DNA from: JAWWOW01 sp033851265
GTDB lineage: Bacteria > Actinomycetota > Actinomycetes > JAWWOW01
NCBI GenBank assembly: GCA_033851265.1
Contig: JAWWOW010000004.1
Span: 423,375 to 487,374 of the forward strand
Reading direction: 5' to 3'
DNA length: 64,000 nucleotides
Within the stretch, counting starts at the first letter, position 1, and each line of letters starts with the position of its first letter. The notes beneath the pieces were generated by a model. It was not told the origin of the DNA. It saw nothing but the letters and a program-made list of their open reading frames with translations, and ran no database searches. This document shows positions 8,605 through 16,302 of this stretch, piece after piece. The translations under genes and the position numbers were made by a program.

Positions 8605-9213
8605 ATGACGACCGAGTCGGCCTTCCCGTTCCCCGTGCAGGGAGACGCTGCGGCCGCGCCCGTGGAGGATGCGGCGAGCGGCGGCAACGACCGCCGCAAG
8701 CTGCTCCTTGCTGGCGCAGCGGTGCTCCTGGCGCTGGTCGCTGCGGGCTACTTCCTCTTCCTTCGCGGAGGCAGCAGCGACAGTGCTGCTACGCCGATCG
8801 TCCACCACCGCACACCCACCGCGGCGGGCGTCAAAGCCAAGGCGGCAGCAGTCAAGACGCCGGCCAAGCAGACGATCCCGCAGACCTTCGACGGTTCGGT
8901 GAGCCGCGACCCGTTCAAGCCTTTGGTCGAGGAGCCAGCTCCGGCACCGGCCGCCGGGACCGTCCCGGTTGGGACCACCCCGACGTCGACCGCTTCGACG
9001 CCCGCGTCGCAGCCGGTCTCGCTGCAGAAGGTCTACAAGCAGAACGGCAAGAGCTATGCACAGCTGACCGTCGACGGCGCGCTCTACGCACCGGTTGTCG
9101 GGCAGACGTTCGCGCAGACCTTCCAGCTGTTGTCGGTGAGTGGCAACACCGCAACGCTCGTCCAGGGTGACGAGCAGTTCAAGCTCAGGGTCGGGCAGGT
9201 CGTCACTCGCTGA
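8605..9213 (+). CDS. PilP-like pilus assembly protein
   Basis: 202-aa protein with a cytoplasmic N-terminus, one transmembrane helix (about residues 33-53), an Ala/Lys/Pro-rich linker, the phrase SRDPFKPL, and a small C-terminal beta domain (VVGQTFAQTFQLLSV to RVGQVV). The RDPF motif and the beta domain are reminiscent of PilP, which in diderms is a lipoprotein binding the PilQ secretin. This protein has no lipobox, and a monoderm has no secretin, so it more likely extends the PilN-PilO complex in the membrane. Position after pilO supports a pilus role; the PilP label is tentative. Confidence 0.65.
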   Translation: MTTESAFPFPVQGDAAAAPVEDAASGGNDRRKLLLAGAAVLLALVAAGYFLFLRGGSSDSAATPIVHHRTPTAAGVKAKAAAVKTPAKQTIPQTFDGSVSRDPFKPLVEEPAPAPAAGTVPVGTTPTSTASTPASQPVSLQKVYKQNGKSYAQLTVDGALYAPVVGQTFAQTFQLLSVSGNTATLVQGDEQFKLRVGQVVTR

Positions 9214-9308
9214 CGCCACTCCCACAGACGCGGGGGGCGGCATCCGGCGGGGGTGTCGCCCTTCCGCTTTTGCAGGGTCGCGGCGCTGCTGCATGGGAGA
9301 CTTGTTCC

Positions 9309-10490
9309 ATGTTGCGCTGGCTGACAGCGGGGGAGTCGCACGGGCCTGCGCTCGTCGCGATCCTCGAGGGAATGCCAGCCGGAGTCGACGTCACCAGTGA
9401 CGACCTCGCAGCAGAGCTAGCCCGCCGTCGGGCAGGGCATGGTCGTGGCGCCCGAATGACGTTCGAACGCGACGACGTGGAATTCCTCGGTGGTGTTCGC
9501 CACGGCCGGACCATGGGCGGCCCGGTCGCCGTTCGCATCGGCAACACCGAGTGGCCCAAGTGGGACATCGTCATGGCTCCCGACCCGGTATCGGACGCCG
9601 ACCTCGACGGTCTTGCGCGGGCTGCCCCGTTGACCCGCCCCCGCCCCGGCCATGCCGACCTCGCCGGCATGCAGAAGTACGGCTTCGACGATGCCCGCCC
9701 CGTTCTGGAACGGGCCAGCGCACGCGAGACAGCGGCACGCGTCGCACTGGGAACAGTCGCGCAAGCCCTGCTGCGACAGGCCTACGGCATCGAGCTCGTC
9801 TCGCACATCGTGCGGATCGGTTCGGCGGCCGTTCCCGACGATGTCGCCCCGCCGTCAACGACTGACCGCGACCGCATCGATGCGGATCCCGTGCGCTGCG
9901 CGGACCCCGAAACAGCAGCGGCGATGGTGGCTGAGATCGACCAGTGTCAGGCGGACGGCGACACGCTCGGAGGCGTGGTCGAAGTTGTCGTCTCCGGGTT
10001 GCCGCCGGGTCTCGGTAGCCACGTTCATTGGGATCGCCGACTGGACGCCCGTATCGCGGCCGCACTCATGGGCATCCAGGCCATGAAGGGCGTGGAGTTC
10101 GGTGACGGCTTCGGCGTCGCGACGCGTCGCGGATCCGAGGCGCACGACGAGATCGTCGGCACCGATGCCGGTGTGCGACGGCTGACCGGCCGCTCCGGTG
10201 GCGTCGAGGGCGGAATGTCGACTGGTGAGTCCCTGCGCGTGCGCGTCGCAATGAAGCCGATCTCAACTGTGCCTCGGGCCTTGCGCACCGTCGACGTCGC
10301 GACGGGTGCACCCGCCGTTGCCATCAACCAGCGCAGTGATGTCTGTGCCGTGCCCGCCGCCGGTGTGGTTGCCGAAGCCATGGTGGCGCTGGTGTTGGCC
10401 GATGCCGCTCTCGAGAAGTTCGGCGGCGACTCAGTGGAGGAGACCCGGCGTAACTACGAGAGCTACTGCAAGGCGCTGGTGGTCAAGTGA
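9309..10490 (+). CDS. aroC: Chorismate synthase
   Basis: 393 aa from the ATG at 9309, which has GGGAG 8 nt upstream. Converts 5-enolpyruvylshikimate-3-phosphate to chorismate with reduced FMN. Family signatures visible: GESHGPALVAILEGMPAG at the N-terminus, RRRAGHGRGARM, and RSGGVEGGMSTGE. The length is normal for the family. First gene of aroC-aroK-aroB-aroQ; aroK starts inside its stop region (GTGA). Confidence 0.97.
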   Translation: MLRWLTAGESHGPALVAILEGMPAGVDVTSDDLAAELARRRAGHGRGARMTFERDDVEFLGGVRHGRTMGGPVAVRIGNTEWPKWDIVMAPDPVSDADLDGLARAAPLTRPRPGHADLAGMQKYGFDDARPVLERASARETAARVALGTVAQALLRQAYGIELVSHIVRIGSAAVPDDVAPPSTTDRDRIDADPVRCADPETAAAMVAEIDQCQADGDTLGGVVEVVVSGLPPGLGSHVHWDRRLDARIAAALMGIQAMKGVEFGDGFGVATRRGSEAHDEIVGTDAGVRRLTGRSGGVEGGMSTGESLRVRVAMKPISTVPRALRTVDVATGAPAVAINQRSDVCAVPAAGVVAEAMVALVLADAALEKFGGDSVEETRRNYESYCKALVVK

Positions 10491-10996
10491 GTGGACCGGC
10501 GGTTGTCCTTGTGGGTCCGCCCGGCGCCGGCAAGACGACGATCGGCCAACTCGTGGCGGAGCGACTCAGGTTGCCGTTTCGCGACACCGACACGGACGTC
10601 GAAACGGTGGCCGGCAAGCCCATCGCCGACATCTTCATCGACGACGGAGAGAGCGCCTTCCGAACATTGGAGCGGCGTGCGGTTCACGACGCCCTCGACA
10701 CGCACGACGGCGTATTGGCTGTGGGCGGTGGAGCAATCCTCGACGACGGGACCCGTGCCGCCTTGAACGGACGCACGGTCGTATGGCTCGACGTCGGCCT
10801 CGCCGACGCGTCCAAGCGAGTCGGTCTCGCACGCGATCGACCGGTGCTGGCACTCAACCCGCGCTCGACGCTGTCGCGGCTGCTGAACGAGCGGAAACCG
10901 TTGTACGCCGCGGTGGCGACGTTCGTCGTAGCCACCGACGGCCGGGACCCTGACGCGATAGCCACCGATGTCGTCGCAGCGGTGGGCACGCCATGA
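10487..10996 (+). CDS. aroK: Shikimate kinase
   Basis: 169-aa P-loop kinase that phosphorylates shikimate at the 3-OH with ATP. Walker A GPPGAGKTT is near residue 10; DTDTDVE binds shikimate; VGGGAIL is the Walker-B-like loop; LARDRPVL is the lid region. A GTG start overlaps aroC by 4 nt; a second GTG at 10491 is out of frame. Overlaps aroB by ATGA. Confidence 0.96.
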   Translation: MSGPAVVLVGPPGAGKTTIGQLVAERLRLPFRDTDTDVETVAGKPIADIFIDDGESAFRTLERRAVHDALDTHDGVLAVGGGAILDDGTRAALNGRTVVWLDVGLADASKRVGLARDRPVLALNPRSTLSRLLNERKPLYAAVATFVVATDGRDPDAIATDVVAAVGTP

Positions 10997-12072
10997 CCGC
11001 GTCAACGACACGCATCCTGGTCGGCGGCCCTGCGCCGTACGACGTTGTCGTCGGCAACGGCCTCGACGGCGAGATCGCCACGATGGTCGATGGTGCGTCG
11101 GTTGTCGCGCTCATCCATCCGCGCACACTCACTGACCGAGCTGCGCGTCTCGCCTCACAACTCGGCAAGGGTGGCCTTCGCGTGGAGGTCATTCCGGTGC
11201 CCGACGGCGAGACCGCAAAGGAGCTCGTCATCGCGAGCGAGGTCTGGGACATGCTCGCGGAGGCCAGAGTGTCGCGCACGGATGCCGTCATCGGGTTCGG
11301 TGGAGGCGCGACGACGGACCTTGCCGGCTTCGTTGCAGCGACCTGGTTGCGTGGTGTTCGCGTGGTGCAGGTGCCAACCACGTTGCTCGGGATGGTTGAC
11401 GCGGCGGTGGGCGGCAAGACCGCAGTCAACACGCGCGCAGGCAAGAACCTCGTCGGTGTCTTTCATCCGCCGGCCGGCGTCATCTGCGATATCTCGACGC
11501 TCTCGACCTTGCCACCACACGAGTACGTCTCGGGTCTCGCCGAGGTGATCAAGGCGGGCTTTATTGCCGATCCGGGGATCCTCGACATCATCGAAAGCGA
11601 TCCGGCAGCAGCGACGCGTCATGACGGCCCGCAGACACGCGAGCTGATCGAGCGCGCGATTCGGGTCAAGGCGGATGTGGTCGCGGCAGATCTGACCGAG
11701 CAAGGCGGTCGCGAGATGCTCAACTACGGACACACCCTGGCCCACGCCATCGAGAAGGTCGAAGACTTCCGTGGCCGGCACGGCCCCGCCGTCTCGGTCG
11801 GCTTGGTGTACGCCGCGGCGGTCGGGCGCCTTGCCGGACGTCTCGACGACGACACTGCGGCTCGGCACCGGGCCACGCTGGCGGCAGTGGGCTTGCCGAC
11901 GACGTACGCCACCGATGCATGGCCCCGGCTCTACTCCGCGATGAATGTCGACAAGAAGGTGCGCGGCGGTCGGCTGCGGTTCGTCGTCCTCGATGGGCTG
12001 GGGAAACCAGGCATCCTGGACGACCCCGACACCGAACTGCTCGAGTCGGCGTACGCGGAGGTGGCGACGTGA
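10993..12072 (+). CDS. aroB: 3-dehydroquinate synthase
   Basis: 359-aa NAD+ and divalent-metal enzyme converting DAHP to 3-dehydroquinate. Diagnostic segments: GFGGGATTDLAGFVAATW (NAD binding), QVPTTLLGMVDAAVGGKTA, LAEVIKAGFI, and the metal-binding NYGHTLAHAIE. Length is typical. Overlaps aroK at its start (ATGA) and aroQ at its end (GTGA). Confidence 0.97.
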   Translation: MTASTTRILVGGPAPYDVVVGNGLDGEIATMVDGASVVALIHPRTLTDRAARLASQLGKGGLRVEVIPVPDGETAKELVIASEVWDMLAEARVSRTDAVIGFGGGATTDLAGFVAATWLRGVRVVQVPTTLLGMVDAAVGGKTAVNTRAGKNLVGVFHPPAGVICDISTLSTLPPHEYVSGLAEVIKAGFIADPGILDIIESDPAAATRHDGPQTRELIERAIRVKADVVAADLTEQGGREMLNYGHTLAHAIEKVEDFRGRHGPAVSVGLVYAAAVGRLAGRLDDDTAARHRATLAAVGLPTTYATDAWPRLYSAMNVDKKVRGGRLRFVVLDGLGKPGILDDPDTELLESAYAEVAT

Positions 12073-12509
12073 GGACCGTGCTCGTTCTCAACGGACCGAA
12101 CTTGGGTCGGCTTGGATCGCGCGAGCCCGATGTCTACGGCACGACGTCGTACGACGATCTGGTGCGCGCATGCAAAGAGACGGCAACCGAGCTCGGCCTG
12201 ACTGCTGATGTGCGGCAGACAGAGGACGAGGCCGAGTTGGTCCGCTGGTTGCACGAAGCCGCCGACGGTGGGCACGGTGTCGTACTGAATCCTGCTGCAT
12301 TCACGCACTACGCGTACGCCGTTCGCGACGCGGTCGCCATCGTGTCCGAGAAGAAGCTGCCGGTCATCGAGGTGCATCTGTCCAATCCGGCCGCGCGTGA
12401 AGAGTTTCGGCACAACAGCGTTGTTGCCGGGGTCGCCACCGGCACGATCGCCGGCTTCGGAGTCGAGTCCTACCGGCTGGCACTCCGCGCCGTAGCCGCG
12501 CATGGCTGA
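12069..12509 (+). CDS. aroQ: Type II 3-dehydroquinate dehydratase
   Basis: 146 aa from the GTG that overlaps the aroB stop. Dodecameric type II enzyme dehydrating 3-dehydroquinate to 3-dehydroshikimate. Motifs: VLNGPNLGRLGSREPDVYG with the active-site Tyr, NPAAFTHYAYAVRDA, and VHLSNPAAREEFRHNS carrying the catalytic His. The much longer open frame upstream is antisense-like and lies inside aroB, so it is not used. Confidence 0.95.
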   Translation: MRTVLVLNGPNLGRLGSREPDVYGTTSYDDLVRACKETATELGLTADVRQTEDEAELVRWLHEAADGGHGVVLNPAAFTHYAYAVRDAVAIVSEKKLPVIEVHLSNPAAREEFRHNSVVAGVATGTIAGFGVESYRLALRAVAAHG

Positions 12510-13578
12510 CCTGCACGAGCAGCGGCGCGCGCGTTTGCGCGAGCAGCTCCTGCGCAGCGACGCAGGTGCGGCCCTGGTCACGCATCTGGTGAACGTCCGC
12601 TATCTGAGCGGGTTCACCGGCTCAAACGCTGCTCTCATGATCTCGGGTGAGGGCGCTGTTCTCGTCACCGACGGTCGTTACGAGACGCAAGTGCACGACG
12701 AGGCACCCGACGTCGACGTCGTCATCGACCGCGAACTGCTCCGCGCACTCGTGGCCCGTGCTGCACAGCTGCACGTCCGCCGCATCGCGTTCGAAGACCA
12801 GCACCTGACCGTTGCCGCGCACGACACGCTGACATCGGCGGTCGGCGACATGTCACTCGTCAAACTCGGCGGGGTCATCGAGTCATTGCGAGCGGTCAAG
12901 GACGACAGCGAGATCGAGACTCTGCGGGCGGCCTGCGCAGCGACCGACGCCGCTTACGCCGCAATGCTGCAGCAGGCCCGCCCTGGAATCACCGAACGCG
13001 ATCTCGCTCGATTGCTCGAAGAGCACATGCGCGACCACGGCGCCGAATCTCCAGCGTTCGAAACGATCGTCGCAAGCGGGCCCAACGGGGCGCTTCCCCA
13101 TCACCGCGCCGGGGATCGCTCGCTGCGCAGCGGGGACTTCGTTACCTGTGACTTCGGTGCCAAGGTCGACGGCTACCACGCTGACATGACGAGGACATTC
13201 GCGATCGGGCAGATCGACGAATGGCAGCGCGAGGTCTACGGCGTCGTCGCGGCGGCACAGGACGCCGGTAAGGCCGCCATCTCGGTGAACGCCGGGTGTC
13301 GCGAGGTGGATGGCGTTGCGCGCGCGGTCGTGGACGCGACGGCGTACGCCGGTCGATTTGTGCACGGCCTCGGCCACGGTGTCGGACTGGAGATCCATGA
13401 GTCCCCGTGGTTGGGCCTGACCGCGCAAGGATCGCTGCAGATCCGTAACGCGGTCACCGTCGAGCCAGGTGTCTACCTTCCGGATCGTGGCGGCGTACGC
13501 ATCGAGGACACGTTGGTGGTACGCGACAACGGTGCCGAGGTGCTCACGCAGTCACCACGCGAGCTCATCGTCGTCTGA
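12502..13578 (+). CDS. pepQ: Xaa-Pro dipeptidase/aminopeptidase family protein (M24B)
   Basis: 358-aa metallopeptidase. An N-terminal creatinase-like domain (about 1-125) precedes the pita-bread catalytic domain. Metal ligands are visible in CDFGAKVDGYHADMTRTF (two Asp), HGLGHGVGLEIHE (His), VEPGVYLP (Glu) and GGVRIEDTLVV (Glu). Acts on peptides with proline in the second position. It sits between aroQ, which it overlaps by 8 nt, and efp, as in other actinobacteria. Whether it is a dipeptidase or an aminopeptidase cannot be decided from sequence. Confidence 0.9.
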   Translation: MADLHEQRRARLREQLLRSDAGAALVTHLVNVRYLSGFTGSNAALMISGEGAVLVTDGRYETQVHDEAPDVDVVIDRELLRALVARAAQLHVRRIAFEDQHLTVAAHDTLTSAVGDMSLVKLGGVIESLRAVKDDSEIETLRAACAATDAAYAAMLQQARPGITERDLARLLEEHMRDHGAESPAFETIVASGPNGALPHHRAGDRSLRSGDFVTCDFGAKVDGYHADMTRTFAIGQIDEWQREVYGVVAAAQDAGKAAISVNAGCREVDGVARAVVDATAYAGRFVHGLGHGVGLEIHESPWLGLTAQGSLQIRNAVTVEPGVYLPDRGGVRIEDTLVVRDNGAEVLTQSPRELIVV

Positions 13579-13650
13579 GCGGTCGCTGCCGGCCGTCGAG
13601 ATAGCATCGTCGGGATCCCTGGCCTACGAGAAAAGAGACCCGGCTTCGCC

Positions 13651-14211
13651 ATGGCCACCACCAATGACTTGAAGAACGGCATGACCCTGGACATCGACGG
13701 GGAGCTGTGGAACGTCGTCGAGTTCCAGCACGTGAAACCCGGCAAGGGCGGTGCGTTCGTGCGCACCAAGCTCAAGAACGTCATGTCGGGAAAGGTGGTC
13801 GAGCGCACATTCAACGCCGGCGTGAAGGTCGACGTGGCGGTCGTAGAGAAACGCGAGATGCAGTACCTCTACAAGGAGGGCTCGGACTACATATTCATGG
13901 ACACCGAGACCTACGACCAGATGCACGTCTCCGGTGAGACCGTCGGCGACATGCGCGACTACCTCCTCGAGAACATGACCGCCAACGTCATCATCCATGC
14001 CGGAACGCCGCTCTACATCGAGCTGCCGGCCTCCGTCGATCTCACGATCTCCGAGACCGAGCCGGGCGTCCAAGGTGACCGTTCGACGGGCGGGACGAAG
14101 CCCGCCCGGCTCGAGACCGGGGCGACCGTTCAGGTCCCGCTGTTCATCATCACGGGGGAGCGCATCCGCGTGGACACGCGCACTGGCGAGTACCTCAGCC
14201 GCTCCAACTAG
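13651..14211 (+). CDS. efp: Translation elongation factor P
   Basis: 186-aa three-domain, tRNA-shaped factor that relieves ribosome stalling at polyproline. The N-terminal KOW-like domain carries HVKPGKGGAFVRTKLKN with the tip lysine between two glycines. The C-terminal OB domain ends TGATVQVPLFIITGERIRVDTRTGEY. The first codons ATGGCC follow a weak purine stretch; a TANNNT hexamer TAGCAT at 13602-13607 could be a -10 element. Followed 9 nt later by nusB. Confidence 0.97.
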   Translation: MATTNDLKNGMTLDIDGELWNVVEFQHVKPGKGGAFVRTKLKNVMSGKVVERTFNAGVKVDVAVVEKREMQYLYKEGSDYIFMDTETYDQMHVSGETVGDMRDYLLENMTANVIIHAGTPLYIELPASVDLTISETEPGVQGDRSTGGTKPARLETGATVQVPLFIITGERIRVDTRTGEYLSRSN

Positions 14212-14220
14212 CGACCCGTC

Positions 14221-14736
14221 ATGCCTGCCCGCAGCAAGGCCCGCAAGCGGGCACTCGACGTCCTCTACGAAGCGGACCTGCGTGATCTGCCGGCGCTGAC
14301 GGTCTTGGCCGAGCGGCACGGCCGGGACGAGACTCCGGTGCCGAAGTACACCTCGACCTTGGTACACGGGGTCACCGACCACCAAGCGCGCATCGATGAG
14401 CTCATCGCGTCGTACGCCGTGGATTGGACCATCGACCGCATGCCGCCGGTCGACAGAAACGTGCTCCGGCTCGGTCTCTACGAACTGCTGTGGATGGACG
14501 ACGTCCCGGACGCTGTGGTGATCAGCGAAGCCGTCGCACTCGCGCGCAGCCTGTCGACGGAGGACTCGCCGCGGTTCATCAACGGCGTACTGGCTCGGCT
14601 CGCCGAAGTCCGGCCGGCCCTCGACTCCGACGCGTCAGTCGGAGAAAGCGCGTCGGGCGTCGGGGGAGAGCACACCCCAGGTGATGAGCTGCTCGGTGAG
14701 CTGGCTGGGCGAAGCGTCGTAGATGACCGCGAGTGA
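14221..14736 (+). CDS. nusB: Transcription antitermination protein NusB
   Basis: 171-aa all-helical protein that, with NusE (S10), binds boxA RNA of rRNA operons. Recognisable segments: SKARKRALDVLYEADLRD, IDRMPPVDRNVLRLGLYEL, VVISEAVALARSLSTEDSPRF and FINGVLARL. The fold ends near residue 140. The remaining 30 or so residues are a low-complexity Gly/Asp/Glu tail encoded in the region that overlaps the end of bldD on the other strand, so the tail may simply reflect loss of an earlier stop. Confidence 0.93.
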   Translation: MPARSKARKRALDVLYEADLRDLPALTVLAERHGRDETPVPKYTSTLVHGVTDHQARIDELIASYAVDWTIDRMPPVDRNVLRLGLYELLWMDDVPDAVVISEAVALARSLSTEDSPRFINGVLARLAEVRPALDSDASVGESASGVGGEHTPGDELLGELAGRSVVDDRE

Positions 14737-15300
14737 CCGAAGGTCTTCTTGGCGGATCGAGAGCACCCGGCCGTTGTAGTCGCCGCGCTGGCTCTGGATG
14801 GTCGCCGCGTAACGGGCCAGCGGTGCACCCTGCGACGCGGGAACTTGTTGGAGGCGTTCGAGGTCGATGACCAGGCGTGGGGCCGGCTCGGCAGCCCCGC
14901 TGGGGAGCGGACCGTCGGGAAGCAGCTCGGCTACGGGTACGCCGTAGAAGTCAGCGAGCTCGGCCAGCCGTTGCACCGTGACAGCGCGGTCGCCGCGTTC
15001 GTAGGAGCCCACGACCACGGCCTTCCATTTGCCGCGGGACTTTTCCTCGACGCCGTGCAGCGACAAGCCTTGCTGGGTGCGAATCGCCCGAAGCCGGGCG
15101 CCAAGTGCCTTGGCGTAGGCGGCTTGCTCGTCAACAGTCTCGCCGATGATCTGAGTCATCAGTGCAGCCCCGGTCGGTCGTCTGGCACGGACAGGCATCG
15201 AAAACAAAGGCAGGTCGTGCCCGGGCGCCGGTTTCACTAGTGGCTCGGCCGGGAGACCAGAGAGCCGGATGACGCGTCCGCGGGTGTCGCGCGGTTGCAT
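14635..15300 (-). CDS. bldD: BldD-type developmental regulator (c-di-GMP binding)
   Basis: 221 aa from the ATG at 15300, chosen because GGAGGG lies 6 nt upstream and a good promoter precedes it; a later ATG at 15159 would give a 174-aa protein closer to Streptomyces BldD in length. The HTH domain is nearly identical to the known BldD sequence (LRAIRTQQGLSLHGVEEKS, VVVGSYERGDRAVTVQRL). The C-terminal domain keeps the c-di-GMP motif: R172-G-D174, eight residues, then R183-Q-E-D186. BldD bound to tetrameric c-di-GMP represses development genes in Streptomyces. The 3' end overlaps nusB by 102 nt. Confidence 0.93.
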   Translation of the reverse strand: MQPRDTRGRVIRLSGLPAEPLVKPAPGHDLPLFSMPVRARRPTGAALMTQIIGETVDEQAAYAKALGARLRAIRTQQGLSLHGVEEKSRGKWKAVVVGSYERGDRAVTVQRLAELADFYGVPVAELLPDGPLPSGAAEPAPRLVIDLERLQQVPASQGAPLARYAATIQSQRGDYNGRVLSIRQEDLRSLAVIYDASPSQLTEQLITWGVLSPDARRAFSD

Positions 15301-15366
15301 CGTCTGCCCTCCGGAGTGACCGATTTCTCCCCCGGCGTCAAAGCCTCGCTCCGGTTACTGTGAGTG

Positions 15367-15395
15367 ACGATAGGGGGCTGTAGCGCCTCCGTCAA
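15367..15395 (-). promoter_or_regulatory. Predicted sigma-70-type promoter of bldD
   Basis: On the minus strand: TTGACG (15395-15390), a 17-nt spacer, then TATCGT (15372-15367). Transcription would start near 15360, giving a leader of about 60 nt that contains the GGAGGG site at 15312-15307 before the ATG at 15300. The spacing and hexamers are good; no experimental support. Confidence 0.6.
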
Positions 15396-15599
15396 CCACC
15401 CAAATGGCGCACCTCGGGCACGAGCGGCCGTCGCAGCAGTGACTCAACGGGGCGGTTGGGCCAGATGGGAAGGGATCGACGAACTCCTGCACACCGAGAG
15501 CGACGGGTGGGAAAGGTGAGTCGCCCGGCCGGCCCACCTCGCGGACCCCCGGTTGGCGCGTGTCGGTCCAGATCGGCGCGTGCCCGGGGTTCCGGTTGC

Positions 15600-15684
15600 T
15601 ACCCTGAGCGCCGGACGCCTTCCCCACGGCGTTGCCCGACGTCCTTTAAGTCCCGTCCCGCGAGGCGGGGAAGGAGGTAGGGCT
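15600..15684 (+). promoter_or_regulatory. pyr operon leader with PyrR-type hairpin covering the pyrR ribosome site
   Basis: A TANNNT hexamer TACCCT (15600-15605) suggests a start near 15612. At 15642-15675 the RNA can fold: TCCTT (15642-15646) pairs with AAGGA (15671-15675), and CCCG (15652-15655) pairs with CGGG (15666-15669), leaving a TCCCGCGAGG apical segment. The GAGG loop and the purine-rich side match what is known of PyrR-binding pyr leader RNA. AAGGA is the Shine-Dalgarno sequence of pyrR, so PyrR with UMP would block translation. The bldD-pyrR gap otherwise holds only the bldD promoter. Confidence 0.65.
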
Positions 15685-16302
15685 GTGGCAAGTGTGCCCA
15701 GGCCCAAGGTGCCGGAGACCCGGCCGGTTACCGGCGATCCCGCCGCCGCTCGTCCCGTGCTCGAATCATCGGACGTCGCGCGGGCGCTCACCCGGATTGC
15801 GCACGAGATCCTCGAACGCACCAAGGGCGGCTCGGACATCGTGCTGCTCGGCATCCCCACCCGCGGAGTCACCCTGGCCCGCCGGCTGAGCCGGCGGATC
15901 GGTGAGGTCGAGGGACTGGCCGTCCCCGTGGGTTCCGTCGATGTAACGCTCTATCGCGACGACCTGCGGCTGCGCGGAGTACGCGCCCTCGCCGAGACCG
16001 ACCTCCCGCCGGGTGGCATCGACGACAAGGTGGTCGTCCTGGTCGACGACGTGCTCTTCTCCGGCCGGACTGTTCGGGCCGCTCTCGACGCTCTCGCCAG
16101 TCTCGGCCGGCCGAGCGCCGTCCAGCTGGCCGTGTTGGTCGACCGCGGGCACCGCGAGCTCCCGATCCGCGCGGACTACGTCGGCAAGAACATCCCGACC
16201 TCGTTGCGCGAAACCGTGCACGTGCTGCTGGAGGAGGACGACGGCCGCGACGGCGTACTCCTCGGCCCCGCTGCCGCGGACCGTGAGGAGAGTCCGCAGT
16301 GA
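15685..16302 (+). CDS. pyrR: PyrR regulator / uracil phosphoribosyltransferase
   Basis: 205 aa from the GTG at 15685, which follows AAGGAGG by 7 nt; an earlier in-frame start would read through the leader hairpin. PRTase fold with the PRPP loop VVLVDDVLFSGRTVRAALDAL, the segment DVTLYRDDL, and LVDRGHRELPIRADYVGKN, all standard in PyrR. Binds pyr mRNA when UMP is high and has uracil phosphoribosyltransferase activity. First gene of the operon; its stop overlaps the pyrB start. Confidence 0.95.
   Translation: MASVPRPKVPETRPVTGDPAAARPVLESSDVARALTRIAHEILERTKGGSDIVLLGIPTRGVTLARRLSRRIGEVEGLAVPVGSVDVTLYRDDLRLRGVRALAETDLPPGGIDDKVVVLVDDVLFSGRTVRAALDALASLGRPSAVQLAVLVDRGHRELPIRADYVGKNIPTSLRETVHVLLEEDDGRDGVLLGPAAADREESPQ

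Noticed and set aside
57..9213. Interpreting the pilus locus as a Tad/Flp or type II secretion system
   Set aside because: Prepilins have the FTLIE class III signal, and pilM-pilN-pilO with PilV/W/X-like minor pilins match type IVa pili; no Tad-type or Gsp-specific genes are seen.
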